A DNA stretch of 64,000 nucleotides from Pelobates cultripes (Eukaryota > Chordata > Amphibia > Anura > Pelobatidae). Of this stretch, positions 50,583-62,739 are shown in pieces. The DNA lies in contig OW240912.1 in assembly GCA_933207985.1 (NCBI GenBank), forward strand, positions 250,597,522 through 250,661,521. The letters are read 5' to 3'. The first letter of the stretch is position 1. The number at the start of each line of letters is the position of its first letter. Position numbers and translations under genes: made by a program. The notes beneath the pieces were generated by a model. That model was given only the letters and a program-made list of their open reading frames with translations, had not been told where the DNA came from and did not search any database.

Positions 50583-50810
50583 CTTGTGTATGCTGCGACC
50601 GGTCCTTTTTTGTATGACGGGTTGTGTCCGTTAGTTTTGTTTGTTTTGCTGGTGCCATCTCAGGTGTAGGTTAGGTGCTGTTTGCTGTAGTTTGTGGCAA
50701 TAATTAGGCGGTATGCTGTGAATAGTCAGGCTTAGAGGTCATCCAAGACCGGGAGCTCTCATTCCATGCGTCCGTTCACCACGGCAGTCAGCCACGGCCC
50801 CCTATTAATA
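50583..50810 (-). other. Probable 5' UTR of the minus-strand L1
   Basis: A moderately GC-rich stretch ends sharply at about 50805, where AT-rich DNA starts (CCCCCTATTAATAC). By position it is the leader of the L1. There is no direct sequence proof. Confidence 0.45.
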
Positions 50811-53800
50811 CATTTTTTGTATTTTGCAGTATTAAAGTTGTAGCTTGCTATTGTCTTTCTTGCCACACTCATATATGTATTTATTATGTATATTACCCTA
50901 TAGTGATGCTACCATGGATCAAAACAAAATAAATAATTTCAGCACACAGCAGTGTAAATATATAGGTGGTTTATTCAACCATTAAAATGTCTACCATAGA
51001 TTAGCCGTGAATATATACAATGTTTTATTCCTACGATAATTTAATTTTCATGGATATATTCATGGTAGTATGGGATTTTCTCCTTGATTTATTTTAGTTA
51101 ATTAGAGCTTGGGGCTAAGATTGAGGAAAGGAAAGCTTTAAGAGTGCATTAAAAGTTTTAATTTCCTATTCAAAACAACCTAGTGTTATGAGCTTACACT
51201 GTGGGAAGAACATAGTAGTAATAACTTTCTTTTCCCCCCAATCTGTTTGTTCCTTCCTACTTGTGCCCTATATCATCTGTATTCCAGAAAGCTCAAATAG
51301 GGAGCAATGAAGGGAGCTAAAAAAAAAAGATACAATTTATCTTAAGGAATGTTTGAATGTCTACAACTAGTCCAATTTACCTCAAAGTTGGCAACTGTCA
51401 ACTGTTTTGGAAAATTAGTTGGGGAAAAAATAATCTAAATTTGCAGAGTTGAAAATCTTCCCAAATTCAAATATTTGCGTAAACTTAAGCAAGAAATGTG
51501 TCAGTTTACCAAAATAAACTGCTCAGTGAATAGCCACCAGTATTTGTTGATAACATATTTATAGAAAGCAATGTATGTTCTTACATTACTACTGTAAGCT
51601 TTTACATTTCGCTCATCAAGCACTTTTATGCTTTAACTGTGTTGAATTCTTGAAGGAATTGCACAAAAATAACACTTTCTGTTATGTACGCTGTGAAACA
51701 AATGAACATTTTTTTTTCATATGAAACCATGAGCAGAGAAATTGGTTCATAGGATATGTTTTTTAATCTTTTTTTATATTAATATTTGATATTATTAATA
51801 TAGAGAGAGGATTTTCACTGTCTATATTATGTATTAGAGTTTTGCGATTACTGATTGATTTTTTTTGTATCTAAACACCAGACAGAAACGGGTTTTAAAT
51901 GTGGAGTGGTAGCGGTAGCCTGTAAATTTTGGTTACAAGATTCAGAATTAGGTAGTAACATGCTGTTATGGCTCCTATTAAACTCTATAGTTTTAACGTA
52001 TACAGTAACTTCTGACAGTAATTCCTTATCACTGATGGAAAAACTAAATTTTATAATTAAGGACCAGGTTGTTCACTTATTTATTTGCATGAAGATATAA
52101 ACTACAATGTATTTACTAGAGCTTATTGACAAAGAGGACTCTAACACACCATCTATGTATTTAGAAATGAATATCATACTTCCCACAGGAGTATAGTGCT
52201 TACATTCCACAGCTTTATTAACAAACAAAAATACACATAAAAACTCCTCTTAGAAACAAAATGTGTCCAGTCCACCTAATGTGTTGACCCTGTATACATT
52301 TACAAACATAATAATGATTATATGGGGAATTAAAAGGGAGCACACTAGACCCTAGACACAAACTAATTTAGCAAGTAATGGCTGGTCAGTAAAACTTATC
52401 AATTAACCCAAAGTACTCTAAAATAATAAAATGACTTGTGTGCAAATGAATATATTCTTAACTCACTTTTAAGTATTCTTTATTGCTCCATAAAGTTAAA
52501 TAATAATCAAGTAATATGATATTCACATTTTGTTTCATCATCCAGCTGTACATTCTGTCATGTTTCCAAGGTTGCATGTTTGTTGTAATGCACATCTCTC
52601 GTTTAATAAAGGAATCTATCATTACAAGAATCACAGCTGCTCCTACTGTACTTACCCTGGGATGTTTATACACAGATATCTTAATTGAATTAGTCATTGC
52701 AGTATTACTAGATAGTTATTTCCTGATATTTGTTTTTATCTAATGTAAATATTGGCTCACATTCACCAACCATCACATTCTATTCTCGTAGGCTGCATAG
52801 TTACTGTCCTGTGACACAGACACCAGCATTCACTATCTTCCATGTTCATAACCGTAAGTCACTTACCATAATGTATTCCGTAAAAGAATGCACCAGACAT
52901 ACTGTAGGATTCCAGCTGACATTCATTTCACCAAATCGTTGTGGCAAATTTTAAATCTAACTTTGAGTTTTTCTGCCCAAGAAGAACCCTTGAAAGTCCA
53001 AGTTAAGATTTGCAGTTGATGCTTAATAGTATTTTTTGTATTTGTACTGTGGGGAGTTGTATCATGTTTGGCCTAGCCGCAATATTTTTGGTGCCTAGCT
53101 ATATGCTCTTAGAGAGACTTTAACTTCTAGACCAGAACTGGTGCCATGCCGATGAGTCTCAGAAGGTTGAAGTGGCAGTCCATGGTTAGTTTCTGATCAT
53201 AACACATGCTTTGGGCTATGTTTATTGTTTATTCGATTGAATACAAAATATACCATCTATATGGTCCTCCTATTCTCTCAAACTACTTTTTATTTTCATA
53301 AAGTCTAATAATATAGACCTACATATCTAAATTTATGTGCATTTTTTTTGTTATTACTCTTTTTGGACAAATGGAAGATGATGGTACCGCTACATATTTT
53401 TAAATACTAATGATAGCTGTATTATTCACATCTAAAGAAATGCAGAAGGGATGCTGTAGCCTTCTTCATTAGGTTAGTTTTATGGTACAGAAACACAAAT
53501 GTGACTTCCCATAAACCACATTAGTGGTCAAAAACATTGGTATCACATTTGTAATTCATTTATCTAACAGTAGCCTTTTAAAACCGTTGTGTTCTTTTAT
53601 CTATTTCAGGACATATGAAATAGCCCAGGTTGGAATGACAGCCATCAAAAACAGCTTTATTACTACAGACAGTAAATTATATGCCTTGGGTGTGTTGTGG
53701 GAGTAACTTTGAAATAAAACAGAAAGACTTTTACAAAGCCCTTTTAAATATTTTTATGACTACCTGATGGCTACATTAAATGTAACACTAAATTTATTGT

Positions 53801-54652
53801 TATTGAGTTTACTAGTGGAAGAAGTGCCTTGAGGCAAAAGATAAGATAAAGTATGTTCCAAATTTGAAAGCATTACATGTCATCTGAAAAGTATGAACAG
53901 CACATCAACCGTAATACTCAGATTTACATGTAAACCTAATGTCTTTCATCCTTTACTCTTTTTCAGCTATTTGAAGGTCAGACCTTGGCCTTCCAATACC
54001 CTGTCCCTTGCAAAATTGATAATTTTGTCTTTTAAAGTACCTTTAAAATATCCAGTTGTTCGGTGTAAAATCTATTAAAAACTTTTTCAGTTTGTTTTTT
54101 CAAACCACCAGAATTCACGGTTTAATGGATAAGGGGTAAAGGGTTTTGTAGATGTTACTTTTGCAAACTAAATACAAAAAAAAAAATGTTTGCTGTTTAG
54201 TTTTTCAATACGAATTTTAGTATTGTTTTTTGTTAATTTATCACAGATTGAAACATGATCTCAACAGAAGAACTGTGTGAAAAGTCCCTGCCCATCATAA
54301 TAGGATTTTTTCCAAAAAATGTTTTCCACCTCTGTTAACCAACAATCTGTAATGTTAGTGAGTTGCTAGGAGCATGAACCTAAGGGATAAAATGTTGGTA
54401 TTGCTTTTCAGTGTATAGTTCTATAAATTTAGAAGGAGCATGGGGGGTTAACTGACTTGGAAATAGCTGAGCAAAACGTTCCCTTGAGGACCTACTAGGA
54501 CTCATTCACAGCACTACTCAATTTATATGGCTCTCTGCATTATCACATCTTCCATCAGTTATCAAGAAACAAATTAGCTTGATTTCGGTAAAGTTCTACA
54601 GCTTAAAGCAGAGTATTTTCCGAAAATATTTTTTTTTAAAGTTTTTTCATAC
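50811..54652. other. Unassigned AT-rich intergenic DNA
   Basis: About 3.8 kb without a recognised element. An open frame of 60 residues at 53524-53706 follows a TTTTATCTATTTCAG acceptor-like string but has no recognised homology. Confidence 0.4.
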
Positions 54653-55097
54653 TTAACCCCTTCAGACCGGAGTGCGTACTATTACACCCTATGTTAGGCG
54701 GCTCTAAACGCCGCCGGGCGTAACAGTACTTACTTACCCGGTCGCCGGCGATCGCGGTTGGGGGGGACTCCTAGGGAGCCCCCTGCGGCACGTCCGACCC
54801 CCTGGCAGCCCCCCCGGCCATGTGAGAGTGAGGTGATTGCGAGGACCTCACAGTCACATGGCCGGGATAGCTGCCTGCTGTATTGCCAGCAGGGGGGCTG
54901 CCTGTAATGACAGGTGGTCCCCCTGCTGGCTGGAAATAAAATTAAATAAAATTTTAAAAAGTTAAAAAGTGTAAAAAAAGATATATATATACTTAGATCA
55001 TATATATCTGAGTATATATATATATACACATATACATACACACACACACACTGTCTAGGTGTATTTTACTATTAATATATATATAATTATATATATA

Positions 55098-55139
<42 letters not shown>

Positions 55140-55395
55140 TCAAATTACATGTAGACTGATATTGATTAAATATATATATGATTATTGTTATATATATATT
55201 TATATATAATATAAAAAAATTAAATATTTAAATACGTTAAAAAATAAAATTAAAAAAATAATTAAGAAAATAATTAAAAATTATATAGATGTGTTTTATT
55301 TCGTTCTAACTATATTGTGATATTAATATATATATTTATATCAAAATACACGTAGAACGAAATAATATATCTATATACATAAATATTTACGTATA

Positions 55396-55442
<47 letters not shown>

Positions 55443-55623
55443 TTTAAAAAAATTATATATATATATATATATATACATATATAAAATATAATGAAAATAA
55501 GGCTTGCACTCACGGTCTGTAATAATGGTAAAATATTTCTTCTTTATTCCAATATTCTTAAAACATATTTGTAGTCATCAACGTTTCAGCCATCGTTCGC
55601 GGCTTTCATCAGGATCAGTTCAG

Positions 55624-55661
<38 letters not shown>

Positions 55662-56936
55662 TTAATTCTACATATATATTTATGTAATATTTTTACATAA
55701 TTAGGTATCTTAATTAATTACAATTAGCGGGACCTGCCTGACAACTCATGCCGAAAGTAAAGGGAATTTAATTTGCTAGCACTATATTTAACCCTATAAC
55801 TTTCCAAGACACCATAAAACCTGTACATGGGGGGTACTGTTCTACTCGGGAGACTTCGCTGAACACAAATATTAGTGTTTCAAAACAGTAAAATGTATTA
55901 CAACGATGATATCACCAGTAAAAGTTAAGTTTTTTGCATTTTTCACGCACAAACAGCACTTACACGGACGATATTATTGCTGCGATACTTTTTACTGTTT
56001 TGAAACACAAATATTTGTGTTCAGCGAAGTCTCCCGAGTACAACAGTACCCCTCATGTACAGGTTTTATGGTGTTTTCAAAAGTTACAGCGTCAAATATA
56101 AGGCTTGCGTTTCATTTTTTTCACATTAAAATTCGCCAGATTGGTTACGTTGCCTTTGAGACCCTATGGTAGCCCAAGAATGAAAATTACCCCTATGATG
56201 GCATACCATTTGCAATAGTAGACAACCCAAGGTATTGCAAACGGGGTATGTCCAGTCTTTTTTAGTAGCCACTTAGTCACAAACACTGGCCAAAATTGTC
56301 GTTTTTTGCATTTTTCACACACAAACAAATACTAATGCTAACTTTGGCCAGTGTTTGTGACCAAATGGCTACTAAAAAAGACTGGACATACCCCATTTGC
56401 AATACCTTGGGTTGTCTACTATTGCAAATGGTATGCCATTATGGGTGTAAATTTCATTCCTGGGCTACTATAAAGTCCCAAAGGCAACGTAACCAATCTG
56501 GCGAATTTCAATTTCAAATGTAACGTGCTATATTTGACCCTGTAACTTCCCAAAACGCCATAAAACCTGTACATAGGGGGTACTGTTTTACACGTGAGAC
56601 TTTGCTGAATACAAATATGTGTATTTTATTGCAGTAAAAGCAAACAGTATTATGACATTGACAGTTAAAATGTCATGTAGAACTAATAAAATCTAAAAAA
56701 AAAATCTTATTTTCTCCCATTTATTTTTCATATTAAATTCTGTTTCATAGCTAAATATTTGATATTAAATGAAAGCCCTGTTTCCCCTGAATAAAATGAT
56801 ATATAATAAGGGTGGGTGCATTTACTATGAAAGAGGTGTATTACGGTTGGACAGACATGTAGCGCAAATGCCAGGTTTTGTTTACATTTTGTTTTGTTCA
56901 CAACATGTACATTTTGCTCAGTCCTTAAGGGGTTAA
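54653..56936 (+). mobile_element. TTAA element copy D, with a short Penelope-type insert
   Basis: TTAA duplicates lie at 54653-54656 and 56933-56936; ends CCCCTTCAGACCGGAG and CAGTCCTTAAGGGG. It is collinear with copy B, including the GC-rich hairpins, the AT-rich hairpin series and both long palindromes (about 55795-56095 and 56131-56520). It differs by an insert of about 140 bp at 55484-55622 and an expanded TA tract. In the 54820-54863 hairpin both arms changed together relative to copy B (GTGGGGT/ACCCCAC against GTGAGGT/ACCTCAC). Confidence 0.85.
55484..55622 (-). mobile_element. Short Penelope-type tail insert with a hammerhead-like core
   Basis: Absent from copies A-C. On the minus strand it reads GATCCTGATGAAAGCC, then GGCTGAAACGTTGATG, then an A/T-rich tail with AATAAAGAAGAAATATTT. 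CTGATGA (55606-55612) and GAAAC (55583-55587) are the conserved hammerhead ribozyme strings. They are joined by a possible AGCC/GGCT stem with one extra base. Stems I and III cannot be drawn, so I call it hammerhead-like only. Such tails are typical of short Penelope-derived insertions. Confidence 0.5.
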
Positions 56937-57362
56937 AATGGTTATTAAGATTTTTTTTACATTCAGCAATACAGGTATATAGCATACAGTAAAAATGAGC
57001 AAATAAATATAACATTGCACAGAACATAAGCAATGTTCCAAAAGGGCAATTATGTATTATGTTATTTCAACTTGCATAGGATTGTTTGATGAGAAAATGC
57101 AGTACCATGTTATTAGTGCAAATATTTCAAACATGAATGAAAAGAAAACAATAATAACTGCAAAAGTAAAAGTTAATATATGCAAATCATTTGTGTCTGT
57201 GGATAATTTGGCAAAAGTGCGCATAGTGAATAGGTGGATCAGCGATGCAAGGTGTAGAGGGTATTCCAACCTGTCCATATTCTATTAAAAGTATGCATAG
57301 TGTTCCCACGTTCTGTGGTCTTGAAGAATAAGTGTAACTTGAACAAGAGAGTGGTATGCATT
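56937..57362 (-). mobile_element. Probable L1 3' region (minus strand), left of the Tc1-like insertion
   Basis: Begins with a T run (ATTTTTTTTACATTC, 56951) that would be a minus-strand A tail. Together with the L1 C-terminal fragment on the other side of the Tc1-like element (58972-59420), it is best read as the 3' UTR of one L1. The coding link is only visible on the far side. Confidence 0.4.
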
Positions 57363-58971
57363 TACACTGAACAAAATTATTAACACAACACTTTTGTTTT
57401 TGCCCCCATTTTTCATGAGCTGAACTCAAAGATCTAAGACTTTTTCTATGTACACAAAAGGCCTATTTCTTTCAAATGTTATTCACAAATCTGTCTAAAT
57501 CTGTGTTAGTGAGCACTTCTCCTTTGCTGAGATAATCCATCCATCTTACAGGTGTGGCATATCAAGATGCTGATTAGACAGCATGATTATTGCACAGGTG
57601 TGCCTTAGGCTGGCCACAATAAAAAGCCATTCTAAAATGTGCAGTTTTACAGTATTGGGGGGGGGGGACGCAAACCAGTCAGTATCTGGTGTGATCACCA
57701 TTTGCCTCATGCAATGCAACACATCTCCGTCACATAGAGTTGATCAGGTTGTTGATTGTGGCCTGTGGAATGTTGGTCCACTCCTCTTCAATGGCTGTGT
57801 GAAGTTGCTGGATATTGACAGGACCTGGAACATGCTGTGGTATACGCTGATCCAGAGCATTCCAAACATGCTCAATGGGTGACATGTCCGGTGAGTATAC
57901 TGGCCATTCAAGAACTGGGATGTTTTCAGCTTCCAGGAATTGTGTACAGATCCTTGCAACCTGGGGCCGTGCATTATCATGCTGCAACATGAGGTGGTCG
58001 TGGATGAAAAACAACAATAATGGGCTCAGGATCTTGTCATGGTATCTCTGTGCATTCAAAATGCCATCAATAAAATGCACCTGTGTTCGTTGTCCAGAAC
58101 ATATGCCTGCCCATACCATAACCGCAACCATGGGCCACTCGATCCACAATGCTGACATCAGCAAACCGCTCACCCACATACCGCCATACACGCTGTCTGC
58201 CATCTGCCCTGTACAGTGAAAACCAGGATTCATCCGTGAAGAGAACACCTCTCCAAAGCGCCAGATGCCATTGAATGTGAGCATTTGCCCACTCAAGTCG
58301 ATTACAACTATGAACTGCAGTCAGCTCGAGACCCCGATGAGGACAGCGAGCATGCAGATGAGCTTCCCTGAGACGGTTTCTGACAGTTTCTGCAGAAATT
58401 CTTTGGTTATGCAAACCGATTGTTGCAGCAGCTGTCCGGGTGACTGGTCTCAGATGATCTTGGAGGTGAAGATGCTGGATGTGAAGGTCCTGGGCTGGTT
58501 TGGTTACACGTGGTCTGTGGTTGTGAGGCCGGTTGGATGTCCTGCCAAATTCTCTGAAACACCTTTGGAGATGGCTAATGCTAGAGAAATGAACATTCAA
58601 TTCATAAGCAACAGCTCTGGGGGACATTCCTGCAGTCAGCATGCCAATTGTATGCTCCCTCAAAACTTGCGACATCTGTGGCATTGTGCTGTGTGATAAA
58701 ACTGCACATTTTAGAGTGGCCTATTATTGTGGCCAGCCTAAGGCACACCTTTGCAATAATCATGCTGCCTAATCAACATCTTGATATGCCACACCTGTGA
58801 GGTGGATGGAATAATCTCAGTTTACTAACACAGATTTAGACAGATTTGTGAACAATATTTGAGAGAAATAGGCCTTTTGTGTACATAGAAAAAATCTTAG
58901 ATCTTTGAGTTCAGCTCATGAAAAATGGGGGCAAAAACAAAAGTTTTGCATTTATAATTTTGTTCAGTGTA
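57363..58971 (-). mobile_element. Tc1-like transposon, full length, with long inverted repeats
   Basis: The body 57365-58969 (1605 bp) is flanked by TA (57363-57364, 58970-58971). Ends start CACTGAACAAAATTAT on both strands. The inverted repeats extend about 280 bp (57365-57650 and about 58690-58969), with GGCAAAAACAAAAGT and CATGAGCTGAACTCAAAGAT on both sides. The right arm lacks a stretch present in the left (around GAGCACTTCTCCTTTGC). The single gene inside encodes a DD34E transposase on the minus strand. A run of G lies at 57657-57667. This element type is known from fish, lamprey and frog genomes. Confidence 0.9.
57679..58684 (-). pseudogene. Tc1-like DD34E transposase, one frameshift and one late stop
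   Basis: The transposase binds the inverted repeats and cuts and pastes the element at TA. It starts at 58684 (MPQMSQVLREHTIGML). Residues 1-110 hold the paired-like helix-turn-helix part (MSPRAVAYELNVHFSSISHL; PRVTKPAQD). First catalytic Asp in LFTDESWFS (about residue 152). The frame then shifts by one base near 58140, and reading goes on in the frame of VMVWAGICSGQRTQVHFIDG. Second Asp in LQHDNARPQ, catalytic Glu 35 residues later in SPIEHVWNALD. A TGA at 57730-57732, which looks like CGA to TGA decay, removes the last 16 or so residues; the family stop would be 57679-57681. Otherwise complete, so inactivation is probably recent. Confidence 0.9.
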
Positions 58972-59420
58972 GTTCCAATACTTGACTAAGGATTTTTTTA
59001 GTGGCCAGAAACAAGTAGCATAATATTCATATTCATAACATAGTGGTTTATGGAGAAATATGGGGTATATAATCAATAGTGCTGGGTGAGATTTCCAGTG
59101 AGATCAGATGTGATCTGGAATCTTAGCACATAGGGCACTTATTGAAGTGCATACTCATTGTATGTTGGTTTATGTTCCCCTTTATTCCATAACCCCATCT
59201 ATCAACTACTTTGTGAGGTGTAGGTCATGTAGGTGAATCCTCCAGTTACCATATACTATCTCATTGTGATTTTCTACAATAATGTAAGATGTGATGTGAA
59301 TTGTGTAAGGTCCTGCAACAGCCCAAATGAGGTTGCCCACTCTTCTTTGGTGATCTTGTGGTTGAGATCACTCTCCCATCTATATTTATAGAAGCATACC
59401 ACAGGATTGTTCATTTGGAG
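58972..59420 (-). pseudogene. L1/Tx1-like ORF2 C-terminal fragment (minus strand)
   Basis: From about 59382 downward the minus strand reads WESDLNHKITKEEWATSFGL, then LQDLTQFTSHLTLL, a stop, KITMR, a stop, and YMVTGGFTYMTYTSQSS. This is the post-RT C-terminal block of L1/Tx1 ORF2. Two in-frame stops are visible. The Tc1-like element sits immediately downstream. Confidence 0.65.
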
Positions 59421-60086
59421 AAATATGTGAGAACAGGTTGAATGATATACTCTTTGTTACTAAATGTTTTTTTTTTTTTTGATAAGCAGATTAAAAGAGC
59501 ATGGTATCTCTGAAAAGAATATGAAGTTGTAGGCATCAATTGTTAAGGGTTTATATGTTTTGGGTAATATAAATGTTCCCTGAGATTACATCGGGAGTGC
59601 AAAAAGTCTCTGCTAGGAACCGTGATTTCTAGAGCATTTTAGGCAAATTCTTAAAATCCCCACATTCCTTAAAGAAGTTGCTGTGAAGTGACTTTGGCTA
59701 GACTCTCACTCTTTTAAAGTCAATATGAATTTACTGCTGACAGATTTGTGATTATTAAAATCAGTGTGTACTCTGGGTCGTGTCTTGGACCTTGGAGTGA
59801 CTGGCTGCATGAGTTGAGAGCTCTACTCCTAAAATATCCTCAAACAGTGACACATATGAAACCACACTGCAATCCTGCCCTATCTTGTGAAGCAATATTG
59901 CGCAAAACAAAAACAAGAGGCACACAGAAAAGGTAGAGAGGGCAAACTTCTTTAGAGTCAGTCACAGGCAGGGAAATGCCCAGCCACACCCAGAGCCTAC
60001 CCGATATGAGGGCAAAGAAGACCACAAGTCTGACTTTCTCCACTATATGCATCTGACTTTCATCTGACTTTCTCCACTATAAATTT
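59421..60086. other. Unassigned DNA
   Basis: A T run at 59467-59481. No gene or element end recognised. Confidence 0.4.
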
Positions 60087-61842
60087 ATGCTGAGCTCATA
60101 CAGCTTGGCTATTTCCTCTGCAAAAGTTAAATACTTTAATACCCTCATAACCACACTCACCCGCGAACCCAAACGACTATTTCACACATTTAACTCTCTT
60201 CTTTGCCCTGCTGTTCCTCCTCCACCCACTAACTTAACCGCCTCAGACTTTGCAACTCACTTCACTGACAAGATCTCTACAATCAGAGAAGATATCTCTC
60301 ATCTTTCTTCTTCCCCTTACAATACTAACTTCACTCCCTCTGCTGTTCCATGTTCATTCGCACCCGCTACATTGGAAGAGGTTTCTGCTGTGCTCCAGTC
60401 CTCCCGTCCCACCAGCTGCTCCCTAGATCCAATTCCCTCGCATTTCATCCACACTCTGTCTTCTTCACTTTCTCCACCTCTCACTAAAATTCTCAATCTC
60501 TCTCTCTCTTCTGCTAGACCCGCTTCAGCCTGATCTACTCGCTGCAAAATCTCGTGGTCACTACTCTATCCTAATTCTCCTTGACCTGTCTGCGGCTTTT
60601 GACACTGTTGATCATCAACCGCTTCTTCTCATCCTCCGCAATATCGGTCTACAAGATATTGCTCTCTCCTGGTGCTCCTCCTACCTCTCCCAGCGCTCTT
60701 TCAGTGTTGCTTTTTATGGCTCTGCTTCTTCTCCCCAACTCCTCTCTGTTGGTGTCCCCCAAGGTTCAGTCCTTGGTCCCCTACTGTTCTCCATCTATAA
60801 TGCCTCCCGTGGTAAACTCATTAGCTCCTTTGGCTTCCAATATAATTTGTATGCAGATGACACGCAAATCTACCTGTCCTCTCCTGATCTCTCCCCGTCC
60901 CTCTTGACTAGTGTCTCTGACTGCCTCTCTGCTATTTCTAACTGGATGGCTGCCCACTTTAAACTAAATTTGACCAAAACTGAAATTCTGGTCTTTCCTG
61001 CCTCAAGTGTTATTACTTCTGTGTCTCCCTCCCTCCAAGTCAACCATCAGCTCCACCACGCAGGCTCGCTGCCTAGGTGTTCTCTTTGACTCCGACCTCT
61101 CCTTCAAACCTCGTGTTCACTCTATCGCCAAATCCTGTCATTTCCATCTCAAAAACATTGCGCGCATCCGCCCCTACTTAACGCAAGATGTGACTAAGGT
61201 GTTGGTCCATTCCACTGTCCTTTCTGGCCTTGACTACTGTAATCCGCTTCTCAGTGGTCTTACGTGCTCCCAACTTGCGCCGTTACAGTCCATAATGAAT
61301 GCGGTGGCGAAGCTCATCTTCCTGTCCGCCCACACCTCCCATGCCTCACCCTTCTGTCAGTCCCTACATTGGCTTCCTATAAAATATAGAGCTCAATTTA
61401 AAATTCTGGTTCTTGCTTTCAAATCGCTACATAATGCTGCTCCCACCTTATACACAAGTATGTCCTGTCTAGGCTCTTACGATCTTCTATCCATACTCCC
61501 ACCTCTGATGCTCGCCTTCAAGATTTCTCGAGGGCTGCACCGTTCCTGTGGAACTCACTTCCCTCCTCCGTTAGATGCTCACCCAATCTCCACTCCTTTA
61601 AAAAATCGTTAAAAACTCACTTCTTCATAAAAGCATATGAATTAAACAGTTAATAGTTCCTGACTGATTCCTCTTCTGCAACTTTCACTAGTCTAATACT
61701 ATCCTTACCTTTTGTGTGTCATTTTACCCCAATGTAAGCTCATTGAGCAGGGCCCTTAACCCCTCTGTTCCTGTGTGTCCAACTTGTCTGGTTACAACTA
61801 CATGTCTGTTCGTCCACCCATTGTAAAGTGCGTCGGAATTTG
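60087..61842 (+). pseudogene. L2-clade LINE, RT plus C-terminal region (decayed)
   Basis: The longest L2 copy here. 60087-60533 covers the region before the RT ([36 protein letters not shown]). It then jumps at about 60535 directly to [13 protein letters not shown] (60580), skipping the RT entry segment, so there is an internal deletion. Next come [18 protein letters not shown] and [16 protein letters not shown] (YADD intact, 60850), [73 protein letters not shown] and the FSRGLHR-type block. Frames change three or more times. The 3' end breaks off in GTAAAGTGCGTCGGAATTTG without the TATATAAATA tail. Confidence 0.85.
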
Positions 61843-62172
61843 AAGTTTTATTCATAACTTGAAAAGTATGCATCACATTCACATAAATCAGCATACTCCA
61901 AATACAAACATACGTCAAAATCATACAAATTGGTCCAGTGGTTCAAGTGTAGTGGTAATAAGGAATATTTAAATAAGCTAAATAAACTAAAATGGAACAA
62001 AAGGACGAGTGAGGCGGAAAGTGGGTTCAAATAAAATGGCATAATTTAAAATCTATAGAAAATGATAGCTCCAATTCAGGGGTCATGAACCATGACCGAT
62101 GAATAAGTGCTAAGAAAAGTCCTGAAATTACTCTCCCGAATGAGGGAATAACCCTCGAATAAGAAAACTACG

Positions 62173-62406
62173 AACAAAACAAAAAATAGGGCCACAAGAG
62201 TCCTAAAATTGGGAGAGTAATATAGAAAATAGAAAAGGGGAAAAGGGGTCCCTACCTTTAATAAACCTAAGGATACACACAATAGGACAGGTGGGAAGAG
62301 GTATAGCAAAAGAGAGTCCTCCAGAATAGACACAGGGAGCCAGTGATTAAAAAGGCCCTGCCTGCTAAATGTCTAATTGTAGAATTCTAATGGTAAGCCC
62401 TCTAAA
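62173..62406 (+). repeat. Inverted-repeat arm, left (copy of the Penelope ORF end and 3' region)
   Basis: Matches the reverse complement of 62962-63196 almost base for base, from GAACAAAACAAAAAATAGGG to ATGGTAAGCCCTCTAAAT. The first 40 or so bases repeat the final codons of the GIY-YIG ORF, ending KIGPQES and a stop, so this is a second, inverted, truncated copy of the element end. Confidence 0.9.
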
Positions 62407-62695
62407 TCTCCCAGGAGCAGGGACCCTAATGGAAAAGAGGTAAACAAAAAATTAGAAGAGGGAGCAAAATAAGAGGGAAATGCCCCAAATAGGAAGTATA
62501 AGGCAGAAACCCCTATAAAAAACCGCTATCCCTCGTTACCTCGGCACTGTGATAAATCACCAGTGCCTACCAAAGGACTCAGTCCCTGCCTGTCAAAAAT
62601 TAAAGTAACTAATAAAATGAAATGAAATTAAATCAATCCATCAGTGCTACCAAAATAAAAGTGCAAAACAAAGAAACAAAATAAAATTAAAAGAA

Positions 62696-62739
62696 GCTCG
62701 ACGCGCGTTTCAGCGTTTCAACACGCCGTCGTCAGGAGC
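62696..62739 (-). ncRNA. Hammerhead ribozyme motif (Penelope-associated)
   Basis: Read on the minus strand from 62739. GCTC (stem I, 5' side); CTGACGA (62729-62735, core CUGANGA); one extra C; GGCGT, loop GTTGAA, ACGCT (stem II, 62712-62727); GAAA (62708-62711); CGCGCG (stem III, very short, closed by the A15.1-U16.1 pair); T then C at 62700 (cleavage position 17); GAGC (stem I, 3' side, 62696-62699). All invariant core positions are present. The extra C at the base of stem II is the only oddity. Very short stem III is usual for ribozymes of Penelope-like elements, where dimeric folding is thought to help. Confidence 0.75.

Noticed and set aside
53524..53706. Possible host exon after a TTTTATCTATTTCAG acceptor-like string
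   Set aside because: Only about 30 residues follow the acceptor before the stop, no domain or homology is recognised, and no partner exon is seen nearby.
58265..58696. Plus-strand frame of 143 residues over the Tc1 gene
   Set aside because: Shadow of the minus-strand transposase reading frame.
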